From Ectobacillus sp042610425 (GTDB lineage: Bacteria; Bacillota; Bacilli; Bacillales; Bacillaceae_G), in the NCBI RefSeq assembly GCF_042610425.1, contig NZ_JBGJZM010000001.1, positions 2,232,001-2,296,000 on the forward strand: a stretch of DNA of 64,000 nt, given 5' to 3'. Under the pieces are notes generated by a model, which was not told where the DNA came from, made no database searches, and was given only the letters and a program-made list of their open reading frames with translations. Of the stretch, positions 34,077 to 42,584 are shown piece by piece. The translations under genes and the position numbers were made by a program. Position 1 is the stretch's first letter; each line of letters opens with the position of its first letter.

Positions 34077-36563
34077 TTATTTTTCTTCTGTTAATCTAGT
34101 AAACTGACGCTTGTGAACAAGGGATAAGGTTGCAATGGTTCCTGCTGCAAACACTACGATATATAGCATAAGGATACCGATATTTTGCCACATGAAACTA
34201 TAATCTCCGCTAGAAATCGCTGCTTTAAATCCAAACACACTATAAGTCATTGGCAACCAAGCATTAAATGGTTGTAAGCCGCTTGGGAGTAATTCAAGCG
34301 GGAAGGTTCCAGCACTCGTTGTAAGTTGAAAAATCAAAATGATAATCGCTAGGAAGCGACCTGCATTGCTAAGAGCCGTTACGAAAAATTGGACAAGTGC
34401 TAGGAACGTAAGGCTCGTGATCAAACTTACTAACATAAAATACGGAATACTTTGTACATGAATTTGTAATCCTGCCAGCATAATAACATCTGCGATAAGA
34501 GCTTGTAGAATACCTACTCCTAGTAATATACCAAACTTACTAATAAACCAGCTGAATCCTGTTTTTGGTATGCCAACTGTTTCACGCATTGGGAACACAA
34601 TACTGATAAGGAGTGCTCCTACAAACAAACCAAGTGATAAGAAATATGGTGCAAATCCTGTTCCGTAGTTTGGAACTTCTGCAATTTTCTCTGTTTTTAC
34701 TTCTACAGGGTCTGCGAACATTTGGTATTTCGCTTGATCACCTTTCACACTACCTGTTTCTTTTGCAGCATCGCCTAGCTTTGTGCTAAGTTCACCGCTA
34801 CCGTCACTCGCTTTTGTTAAACCATCAGTAATTTTAGAAGAACCATCTGCCAACAACGGCGCTCCGTCTTTAACTTCGCCAAGTTTTCCTGTTAACTGGT
34901 TAAGTCCATCTGCTAATTGGTTGGAACCATTTGCTAATAACGGGGCTCCGTCCTTCAAAGTACCAAGTTTTTCAGTTAATTGACCTGAACCTGCTGCTAA
35001 CTGACTTGCTCCTGAATTCACTTGACTAAGTCCTGCTGCCAGTTGGCTTGAGCCTGTTGCTAATAACGGGGCTCCGTCTTTTAATTCACCGAGTTTACCA
35101 GTTAACTGTGCTGATCCACTAGCCAATTGGTTTGCTCCGGACGTTACCCCACCAAGCCCGGTAGTAAGTTGGCTCGCTCCGTCTGCTAATAGCGGGGCCC
35201 CATCTTTTAATGTTCCAAGTCCTGCTGTTAATTGATCAGCTCCTGCTGTAAGAGAAGACGCTCCTTGACTAATTTCACCAGCCTTTTCAGCTAATACACT
35301 TGTGCCGTCTGCCACTTGCTTTGTACCAGCAACAACTTGATTATTACCATCAATTGCTTGCTGCATCGCCGCTTTTAACTGACTCTTATATGGCTCTGGA
35401 AGTGTATCTAACTGTTGATTGATTTGCGTTAGGCCTGCGCTGACTTGTTTTGCTCCGTCAGATGCTGTTTTTGCCCCGCTACTAGCTTGCTCAGCACCCG
35501 TTTTCCACTGGGATGCTCCGCTTGCAAGAGAAGAGGCTCCGCTGCTAATGCTCTGCGCGCCTGCATACAGCTTCGGTGCATTCATATTTAATTCGTTTAA
35601 TTTAGATGTTAATTGCAAAGATCCATCATATAGTTTAGATGCTCCGCCGCTTAATTCACCCAATTTATTTGTAATTTGTTGTGAGCCTGCATATAACTGC
35701 GGTACTCCTGAACTTACAGTGCTAAGGTTACTCGATAATTGCTGAGAGCCCGTTAATAGCTGTGATGCTCCTCTACCTAGTTCCCCCAACTTATCTGTAA
35801 TCGTTTGTGATCCTCCGTATAATAACGGTGCTCCGCTACTCACTTCGCCTAGCTTACTCGATAATTGCTGTGAGCCTGTCAATAACTGAGCTGATCCACT
35901 ATAGAGAACCGGCGCTCCGTTACTTAATTCTCTTAGTTTGTCAGTTAACTGTTTCGATCCATCTGATAGCTGTGTGGATCCATCGTGTAATTGACCAGCT
36001 CCGTTTGCAGCATCATTAAGTCCATTAGAAACCTTCTGAATGCTAGCAAACATTTTTTCTGCATACGTTTCAGATAATGTATTTGCTACTTTTTCTTTAA
36101 TCTTTTCAACCGCTGATCCTCCAATTTGTGAGGATAGGAAGTTAATACTCTCATTTGGAACATATTCCAGTTGAAGTTTTTCCGGATGATCTTTAAGCAG
36201 TGTAGTCGCATTTTCTGAAAAATTAGTTGGAACACGAATCATCATATAATATTTACGACTATTCAATCCGTCCGTAGCCGTTTTTTCATCAACAAATTCC
36301 CATTTAAAATTTGTATCCTTCTTCAGATTATTGATGAATTCATCCCCAACATGTAGCGGCTCCCCATCATTTACGGCACCTTTGTCTAAGTTTACCACTG
36401 CTACTGGAAGATCCTGCAAATGACTATATGGATCCCAAAACGCCCATAGGAACATCCCAGCATATAGTACAGGAACAAATAGTACAGCAATGATAGGAAT
36501 TAGTAATTTCTTGTTCTGAAAAATGGCTAAGAATTCTTTTCCTAACAACGTGAATCCTCTCAT
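34077..36563 (-). CDS. yhgE: YhgE/Pip-family membrane protein with long repeat region
   Basis: This 828-residue protein has an N-terminal transmembrane segment (about 20-40), a large extracytoplasmic region and about five C-terminal transmembrane helices (about 630-815) of the ABC-2 permease type. Residues about 185-610 are a chain of repeats of 10-14 residues with G-A/S-x-x-L and G-S-x-Q-L patterns, likely a long helical stalk. YhgE/Pip proteins include phage receptors and ESX/type VII secretion-associated proteins; the function here is unproven. It is preceded by its TetR-type regulator gene. Confidence 0.88.
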   Translation of the reverse strand: MRGFTLLGKEFLAIFQNKKLLIPIIAVLFVPVLYAGMFLWAFWDPYSHLQDLPVAVVNLDKGAVNDGEPLHVGDEFINNLKKDTNFKWEFVDEKTATDGLNSRKYYMMIRVPTNFSENATTLLKDHPEKLQLEYVPNESINFLSSQIGGSAVEKIKEKVANTLSETYAEKMFASIQKVSNGLNDAANGAGQLHDGSTQLSDGSKQLTDKLRELSNGAPVLYSGSAQLLTGSQQLSSKLGEVSSGAPLLYGGSQTITDKLGELGRGASQLLTGSQQLSSNLSTVSSGVPQLYAGSQQITNKLGELSGGASKLYDGSLQLTSKLNELNMNAPKLYAGAQSISSGASSLASGASQWKTGAEQASSGAKTASDGAKQVSAGLTQINQQLDTLPEPYKSQLKAAMQQAIDGNNQVVAGTKQVADGTSVLAEKAGEISQGASSLTAGADQLTAGLGTLKDGAPLLADGASQLTTGLGGVTSGANQLASGSAQLTGKLGELKDGAPLLATGSSQLAAGLSQVNSGASQLAAGSGQLTEKLGTLKDGAPLLANGSNQLADGLNQLTGKLGEVKDGAPLLADGSSKITDGLTKASDGSGELSTKLGDAAKETGSVKGDQAKYQMFADPVEVKTEKIAEVPNYGTGFAPYFLSLGLFVGALLISIVFPMRETVGIPKTGFSWFISKFGILLGVGILQALIADVIMLAGLQIHVQSIPYFMLVSLITSLTFLALVQFFVTALSNAGRFLAIIILIFQLTTSAGTFPLELLPSGLQPFNAWLPMTYSVFGFKAAISSGDYSFMWQNIGILMLYIVVFAAGTIATLSLVHKRQFTRLTEEK

Positions 36564-36643
36564 CGTTTGTGTCTCCTCCTATCTAAAAAAACAATTGACC
36601 ACTTCGTTCATATAGTCATTTTTGTCGTAAAAAGAAGGACCAT

Positions 36644-37216
36644 CTATTTTGACAATCCCTTTAGCAAATATTGCTCGAATAACTGAGCAATATGCTCCTT
36701 TTCTAATGGCTCATGAGTCTTTTCCCAATCAAATATAAGAGAGATGTAGAGACGAACCATGATAAACGCAGTAATCTCCGTTTCACATTCCTGAATCTCG
36801 CCCTTTTCAATCGCTTTCTCCAACTTCGTTTTAATAAATGTAATCATTTCTTCATCGAGTTGTCGCATTACATCTTGAACTTCTGGAGTCCCTATATCCT
36901 TTTCTTCTTGAACAAGCTTAATCATAAGTTGATGTTGTTTACGAAATTCAAGAATACTATAAATTGCGCGATGAGCGTTCTCAAAGAATGGTTTCTTCGG
37001 TTCAATTGCTTCATTTGCAACCTTCTTCATTTCTTCAATAAGACGAGAAATAATTTCTCCAAAAAGTTCCTCCTTATTTCGAAAAAAAGTATAAATCGTC
37101 CCTTTTCCTACATTTGCTAATCTAGCGACTTGCTCCATAGTCGTCGCTTTATAGCCAAAGGATGCGAACGATCTTGCAGCTGCTTCCAAGATGGATCGTT
37201 TTCGATCTATCGCCAT
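36644..37216 (-). CDS. yhgD: TetR-family regulator (YhgD-like)
   Basis: This 190-residue regulator has the TetR helix-turn-helix at residues 10-50 (FASFGYKATTMEQVARLANVGKGTIY, read in parts) followed by a divergent ligand domain. It lies 80 nt upstream of yhgE in the same direction and is therefore its probable repressor. A loose TGAC...GTCA element (37234-37256) in front of the gene could be the operator (weak evidence). Confidence 0.85.
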   Translation of the reverse strand: MAIDRKRSILEAAARSFASFGYKATTMEQVARLANVGKGTIYTFFRNKEELFGEIISRLIEEMKKVANEAIEPKKPFFENAHRAIYSILEFRKQHQLMIKLVQEEKDIGTPEVQDVMRQLDEEMITFIKTKLEKAIEKGEIQECETEITAFIMVRLYISLIFDWEKTHEPLEKEHIAQLFEQYLLKGLSK

Positions 37217-37424
37217 CTTCCTGCCTCCTAAAATGACCAGATGAACAAATCAGTCAATCAGTATGTTTTGAATGTTATCATAACATTATAAAAAGCGCAA
37301 GAACTATGTACTATCTTTTATTTCGGATTCGTTTTCATTTCTCTGACATCCAACTATTGCTATACTTATTACAAATAAGCTGTACAAAATTCATACATAC
37401 TAAGCAATAAGGAGATGATCTCTA

Positions 37425-38864
37425 ATGACAGATACACGAATTCTTGTATGGCTTCGTAAGGATTTTCGTTTATATGACAATCCAGCCTTGCTCTTTGCTG
37501 CCAAGGAAGGTAAAATATTGCCCCTATATATTTATGATGAACAATATGAAGGGAGCTGGCCGCTTGGATCGGCTTCCAAATGGTGGCTTCATCATGCCCT
37601 AGTAGATATGAAGGCACAATTAGAAAAGCGACATATCCCCTTTGTTATTCGTACAGGCAACGTGCAATCGCAGCTTCTCGAACTTGTGAAAGAAACAAAT
37701 GCATCTGCTGTTTATTTTAATCGACGCTATGAACCTGATGTGCTCACTCATGATAAAGAACTTATCAATATGCTACATCAGCAAGGAATCATATGCAAAA
37801 CGTTTGAATCTCATATTCTTCTTGATCCAGATACAATTACAAAACCGAACGGAGATCCGTACAAAGTATTTACTCCCTTTTATAAAGCATTGCAAAAACA
37901 AACTGTACCTTTTCCTGTTAAACGATTGGACGATGCAAGTGTCATGGAAGGAACATTTGAAAGTGTAGCAATTTCAGACTTACATCTCCTGCCTGCCGTT
38001 CATTGGATGAAGGAAATAGAGAGAATATGGATACCTACAGAAGAAGGAGCTTACAAAACGCTAAACCAATTCTTAGCAAAGCGGCTTGGACATTATCAAG
38101 ACGGACGTGACTTTCCAGCCATAGCTATGCATTCATCATTAGCTCCCTATTATGCATTCGGGCAGCTTTCTCCTCGTCTTGTATACTATTATATAAAGCG
38201 AAAGCTTTCCCCAAGCATAGGGGTACAAGGGGAAAGCTATTTGCGGCAGCTTGTATGGCGGGAATTTGCATACCATCTTCTGCTCCACTTTCCGCATACA
38301 ACAAAGGAGCCTTTGCTACCCGCTTTTCAACATTTCCCTTGGAAAGAAGATGATGCCCTGTTTCAGGCTTGGACAAAGGGACGAACCGGATATCCATTTG
38401 TCGATGCGGGGATGCGTGAGCTATGGAATACCGGTTTTATGCACAACCGCGTTCGTATGGTTGTTGCTTCATTTTTAGTCAAGCATCTACTTATCCCCTG
38501 GCAGCGGGGCGCGGCTTGGTTTTGGGATACACTGTTAGATGCAGACCTTGCCAATAACACAATGGGATGGCAATGGGTAGCGGGAAGCGGCGCAGATGCT
38601 GCCCCGTATTTTCGAATATTCAACCCGATTACACAAGGGGAAAAATTTGATACGGATGGTGAATATGTACGGCGCTGGATTCCTGAACTAAAGGATCTTC
38701 CGAATAAATATATACATAGGCCGTGGGAAGCAAATAATGACGTATTACAAAGTGCTAAGATCACACTTGGCGTTACGTATCCGTATCCAATTGTGAATCA
38801 CGTCGTGGCACGCAAGCAAGCACTTTCAGCTTATGAGGAGATGAAAGCAAAAGTATCGAAATAA
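37425..38864 (+). CDS. phr: Deoxyribodipyrimidine photolyase
   Basis: This 479-residue protein uses blue light to split cyclobutane pyrimidine dimers. The N-terminal alpha/beta antenna domain (about 1-130) is followed by the FAD domain. The conserved segments GYPFVDAGMRELWNTGF near residue 322 and DADLANNTMGWQWVAGSG near residue 378 carry the flavin contacts and the tryptophans of the electron path. It is a class I CPD enzyme of normal length. It stands alone between hemY and yhgD, on the opposite strand, with AAGGAGATGATCTCT before the ATG. Confidence 0.93.
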   Translation: MTDTRILVWLRKDFRLYDNPALLFAAKEGKILPLYIYDEQYEGSWPLGSASKWWLHHALVDMKAQLEKRHIPFVIRTGNVQSQLLELVKETNASAVYFNRRYEPDVLTHDKELINMLHQQGIICKTFESHILLDPDTITKPNGDPYKVFTPFYKALQKQTVPFPVKRLDDASVMEGTFESVAISDLHLLPAVHWMKEIERIWIPTEEGAYKTLNQFLAKRLGHYQDGRDFPAIAMHSSLAPYYAFGQLSPRLVYYYIKRKLSPSIGVQGESYLRQLVWREFAYHLLLHFPHTTKEPLLPAFQHFPWKEDDALFQAWTKGRTGYPFVDAGMRELWNTGFMHNRVRMVVASFLVKHLLIPWQRGAAWFWDTLLDADLANNTMGWQWVAGSGADAAPYFRIFNPITQGEKFDTDGEYVRRWIPELKDLPNKYIHRPWEANNDVLQSAKITLGVTYPYPIVNHVVARKQALSAYEEMKAKVSK

Positions 38865-38891
38865 CTACTTAATCAGAACCCGAAAATAAAG

Positions 38892-38923
38892 ACATCCACA
38901 GAGACGGTTTTCTCTGTGGATGT
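38892..38923. terminator. Bidirectional terminator between phr and hemY
   Basis: ACATCCACAGAGA and TCTCTGTGGATGT form a perfect 13-bp stem between two converging genes, with T-rich flanks on both strands. Confidence 0.82.
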
Positions 38924-38930
38924 TGGTCTT

Positions 38931-40349
38931 CTAGCGTGTTTCCATTAGTTTTTGTATACTCGTAACGTACGTTAACACATGCCGAACTGCTGCTTCCCCT
39001 TGATCAATACAATCAGGTAAGCCTGCTCCTCGGTATGAGCTCCCTGCGACATAAACCCCTGGTAGTTCTTTCTCCATGAAGGAGGTAATGAATTCCATAC
39101 GTTCCTTGTGTCCAACAGTATATTGTGGCATCGCTTCTCGCCAACGTGACACAATGGAAAATTCAGGATCCATATCTATTTCCATTGTTTTCTTTAGATC
39201 TTCCATGACAATACTGATGATCTCTTCATCAGATTTCTCAACAATCTCTTCATCACCAGGTCTCCCTACATAGCAGCGAAGCAGTACCTTTCCTTTTGGC
39301 GTCGTATGCGGCCACTTTTTGTGAGTCCATGTACACGCTGTAATTTTAAAATCGCTATTCCTTGAGACAACAAAACCCGTTCCTTGAATATCACGAGTAA
39401 TCGCTTTTTCTGGGAAAGCCAATGCTACATTTGCTACGGTAGTGGAAGGAATTGAATGAAGAAATTGAAACTCGTCGTATTGCTGGAATAGATTGGCGAG
39501 TGACTGATGCGGCGCTGCTACGATGACGGATACAGCTTCGATTGTTTTTCCATTACTAAGATACAAAAGGTAGCCGTCTTCCTTTTTCTCGATTCGTTCC
39601 ACACGTGTACTTGTTAACAATGTTCCTTCTTCGAGCCGTTCTTCCACATGCTCTACAAGTGATTGTAAACCTGTGCGCACTGTTTGGAAAATTCCTTTCG
39701 GATTCGCTGTTTTACGTGTTGGCGGAGCTAGTGTTTTCATCCCAAGTACAATGCTTCGATATTTTTGCTCGACCTGATAGAACTGAGGGAACGTTGCCAT
39801 CAAGCTCATCTCATCTATATCTCCTGCATAAATGCCAGAAAGAAGAGGTTCAATTAAATTTTCTACCACTTGATTTCCAAGCCTTCTACGGAAAAAATGG
39901 CCAAGCGATTGATCTTCCATAGCCTTAGAAGTAGGCAAAATAAAATCGAATCCTGCTCTTATTTTTCCAAGAGGAGAGAACATTCCAGAAAATAGAAAAG
40001 GTTTAATTTGCGTCGGTATGCCCATCATACTGCCTTGTGGAATGCTATGAAGTTTTCCGTTCACTAATACGTAAGATTTCCCCGTTGCATTGTTAACGAG
40101 TTCATCTTCTAATCCGACTTCTTTAGCCAAACGGCTAGCACTTGTCTTACGTTCTAAAAACGAGTCTGGTCCTCTTTCAATAACAAAGCCATCCTTTTGC
40201 AACGTTTTTATTTTTCCGCCAATTGTACCGGTAGCTTCGATGAGCAAGGTTTGCAAAGGTAAATTTTGCTCACGGATTTCTTTTTGTAAATAGTAAGTGG
40301 CTGTAAGTCCAGCAATACCAGCGCCGATAATAACAATCCGTTGTTCCAT
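38931..40349 (-). CDS. hemY: Coproporphyrinogen III / protoporphyrinogen oxidase (HemY/CgoX)
   Basis: This 472-residue flavoprotein oxidises coproporphyrinogen III to coproporphyrin III in the Gram-positive heme route. The N-terminal FAD motif IIGAGIAGLTATYYL (residues 6-20), the GGKIKT turn and the C-terminal GLPDCIDQGEAAV segment are intact. It is the last gene of hemE-hemH-hemY, 28 nt after hemH. GGAGG precedes the ATG. Confidence 0.95.
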   Translation of the reverse strand: MEQRIVIIGAGIAGLTATYYLQKEIREQNLPLQTLLIEATGTIGGKIKTLQKDGFVIERGPDSFLERKTSASRLAKEVGLEDELVNNATGKSYVLVNGKLHSIPQGSMMGIPTQIKPFLFSGMFSPLGKIRAGFDFILPTSKAMEDQSLGHFFRRRLGNQVVENLIEPLLSGIYAGDIDEMSLMATFPQFYQVEQKYRSIVLGMKTLAPPTRKTANPKGIFQTVRTGLQSLVEHVEERLEEGTLLTSTRVERIEKKEDGYLLYLSNGKTIEAVSVIVAAPHQSLANLFQQYDEFQFLHSIPSTTVANVALAFPEKAITRDIQGTGFVVSRNSDFKITACTWTHKKWPHTTPKGKVLLRCYVGRPGDEEIVEKSDEEIISIVMEDLKKTMEIDMDPEFSIVSRWREAMPQYTVGHKERMEFITSFMEKELPGVYVAGSSYRGAGLPDCIDQGEAAVRHVLTYVTSIQKLMETR

Positions 40350-40377
40350 ATGTATTTCCTCCTCTTGCTACATCTAT

Positions 40378-41310
40378 TCAGATAGTATATGTCTTTTTCA
40401 TAACAACTTGTGCTAAGCAATCAATAAATGCATCCTGTGCATTTGGCATGTCTGGACGATAGTAGCTTGCTCCTACTTTATCCGTAACCGCCTTACATTC
40501 AACATCATTGTCGTATAAAACCTCTAAGTGATTGACAATAAACCCTACCGGCGCATATACGAAAGCTTTATAGCCATATTTATTATATAAGTCTAATGTT
40601 AAGTCCTGTACATCTGGCCCAATCCAAGGGTCCGGTGTATTTCCCGCACTTTGCCAGCCTATTGCATAGTCCTTAACCCCTGCAGCCTCGCTAATTAGCT
40701 CTGCAGTTTCTTTCAACTGATCTGGATAGGGATCACCTGCAGCGATAATTTTTTCTGGTAAACTATGTGCAGATACGATTAAAATGGCTTGTTCCCGTTC
40801 TTCCTGTTGCATAGATGCGTAGGTTTCTTTAATCTTGGTCGCCCAGTAACTAATAAATGTAGGCTCTTTATACCAGCTTTCAATACTATGAATAACAGGA
40901 CCACCAAATTTGGCTGCTTCTTCCTTTGCACGACCGTTATAGGATTTCACACTAAATGTAGAATAGTGAGGGGCTAATACAAGACTAATTGCTTCCTCAA
41001 TTCCATCTTCATGCATTTGCCGAACGGCATCTTCTATGAATGGTTCAATATGCTTTAGTCCTAAATACATATGAAATTCAATTTCTTCTTGTATTTCATT
41101 TAATCTCGCTTCGAGCTTAGTAGCCTGTTCTTCGGTAATTTTTGCAAGAGGAGAGATTCCGCCAATTGCGCGGTAACGTCTTACTAAATCTTCAAACATT
41201 TCCGGAGTTGGTTTTCTCCCTCTACGAATATGTGTATAATAGCGTTCGATATCTTCTTCCTTGTATGGCGTTCCGTATGCCATGACAAGCAAACCCATTT
41301 TCTTTTTCAT
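40378..41310 (-). CDS. hemH: Coproporphyrin ferrochelatase (HemH/CpfC)
   Basis: This 310-residue soluble enzyme inserts iron into coproporphyrin III. The MGLLVMAYGTPYKEEDIE start, the active-site histidine region SAHSLPEK near residue 180 and GFIVNHLEVLYDNDVECK near residue 255 are typical of Bacillus ferrochelatases. It is the middle gene of the heme cluster, 27 nt after hemE. Confidence 0.95.
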   Translation of the reverse strand: MKKKMGLLVMAYGTPYKEEDIERYYTHIRRGRKPTPEMFEDLVRRYRAIGGISPLAKITEEQATKLEARLNEIQEEIEFHMYLGLKHIEPFIEDAVRQMHEDGIEEAISLVLAPHYSTFSVKSYNGRAKEEAAKFGGPVIHSIESWYKEPTFISYWATKIKETYASMQQEEREQAILIVSAHSLPEKIIAAGDPYPDQLKETAELISEAAGVKDYAIGWQSAGNTPDPWIGPDVQDLTLDLYNKYGYKAFVYAPVGFIVNHLEVLYDNDVECKAVTDKVGASYYRPDMPNAQDAFIDCLAQVVMKKTYTI

Positions 41311-41337
41311 GATTCGAATCCCGCCTTCTATTATTCT

Positions 41338-42384
41338 CTATTGTTTCTGATGGAGCGCCGTATACTCATGAATAAACGATGTTAAACGCTGCAATGTTTC
41401 TGGTTTAACCTCAGGAAATACCCCATGCCCAAGATTAAATACATAACCGGGTTGTTTCATCCCTTCATCCAAGATGCTCTTCACGTTTTTCTCAATGACA
41501 TCCCATGAACAAAGTAAGACAGCAGGATCTAGATTTCCTTGTATTGCTTTCTGGATGCCGCGTGCACGTGCCTGCTCAATCGGCAAACGCCAGTCCAATC
41601 CTACAACATCAAGCGGCAATTCATTCCATTCGTTTGCCAAGTGACTTGCTCCCACGCCGAACATAATGAGAGGGACTTTCAAAGGACGAAGCTCAGAAAA
41701 AATACGTTGCATGACAGGCTTAATATAGGTGCGATAATCTGCTACATTCAACGCACCTACCCAAGAATCAAAAATTTGAATGGCTTTTGCCCCTGCATTT
41801 ACTTGAGCTGTAACATAGGTAATCGTCATTGTTGCTAATTTATCCATAAGCGCAAACCACACTTTTTCATCCTCATGCATAAGTGCCTTTGTTTTATTAT
41901 AATTTCTGGATGGTCCTCCCTCAATCATATAGCTCGCAAGCGTAAACGGAGCACCGGAAAAGCCAATTAACGGAACATCTAGCATTTCACCAGTTAATAA
42001 TCGTATCGTATCCAGTACATAAGGAATATCTTGTTCTGGATGTATTTCACCTAAAAGCTCTATGTCTTGTAACGAGCGAATGGGATTGCTTATAACAGGA
42101 CCAATACCAGCTTTAATGTCAACGTCCACTCCGATAGATGGCAGCGGTGTCATAATATCTTTATAGAGTATCGCAGCATCTACACCGTAATTGTCTACCG
42201 GTAACTTCGTAACGTATGCACACAATTCGGGCTGATGCGTTATTTCAAATAAGGAGTATTTTTCCTTGATTTTACGGTATTCGGGCTGAGAACGTCCCGC
42301 TTGTCTCATATACCATACTGGGACATAATCTGTTTTTTCCCCTTTGCATGCTCTTAATAGCGTGTCGTTGAATTGTCGTACCAC
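41338..42384 (-). CDS. hemE: Uroporphyrinogen decarboxylase
   Basis: This 348-residue enzyme converts uroporphyrinogen III to coproporphyrinogen III. The signature PVWYMRQAGRS lies at residues 22-32, and the GPLV-type segment is replaced by the expected GFSGAPFTLASY near residue 142. It begins with GTG, 9 nt after GGGGAG. It is the first gene of hemE-hemH-hemY; HemQ, the last enzyme of the pathway, is not in this window. Confidence 0.95.
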   Translation of the reverse strand: MVRQFNDTLLRACKGEKTDYVPVWYMRQAGRSQPEYRKIKEKYSLFEITHQPELCAYVTKLPVDNYGVDAAILYKDIMTPLPSIGVDVDIKAGIGPVISNPIRSLQDIELLGEIHPEQDIPYVLDTIRLLTGEMLDVPLIGFSGAPFTLASYMIEGGPSRNYNKTKALMHEDEKVWFALMDKLATMTITYVTAQVNAGAKAIQIFDSWVGALNVADYRTYIKPVMQRIFSELRPLKVPLIMFGVGASHLANEWNELPLDVVGLDWRLPIEQARARGIQKAIQGNLDPAVLLCSWDVIEKNVKSILDEGMKQPGYVFNLGHGVFPEVKPETLQRLTSFIHEYTALHQKQ

Positions 42385-42584
42385 AATCCCAATCTCCCCT
42401 CAATTACATTTTTTACAAAAATGATAGCGTATTTTAAACCGTATCTTTTCCTACTATACCGTTTTAACAATAAAATTGCACAGCAGAGTGTTTAAGTTCA
42501 ACAAATCGACACTTTTACGATTGGCGATATCAATATTTCAAATCAGGATAAATTCCCTTACGCATTATACCATATTGCTATTTA

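Noticed and set aside
34736..36011. Regular repeats that could be taken for a CRISPR or minisatellite
   Set aside because: They are in-frame repeats within the yhgE coding region; unit sequence and spacing vary and follow protein heptad-like patterns.
36713..37120. 135-codon plus-strand frame opposite yhgD
   Set aside because: It is antisense to the TetR gene, and its Phe/Leu/Cys-rich translation is unlike a real protein.
37234..37256. TGAC...GTCA element as a TetR operator
   Set aside because: Only the outer four bases are symmetrical, so it is too weak to list as a site of its own.
38363..38764. 133-codon minus-strand frame opposite the photolyase gene
   Set aside because: It is a shadow of the conserved FAD domain, not a separate gene.
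42385..42584. Structured leader before hemE
   Set aside because: AT-rich sequence with no stable hairpin or riboswitch-like arrangement that I could draw.
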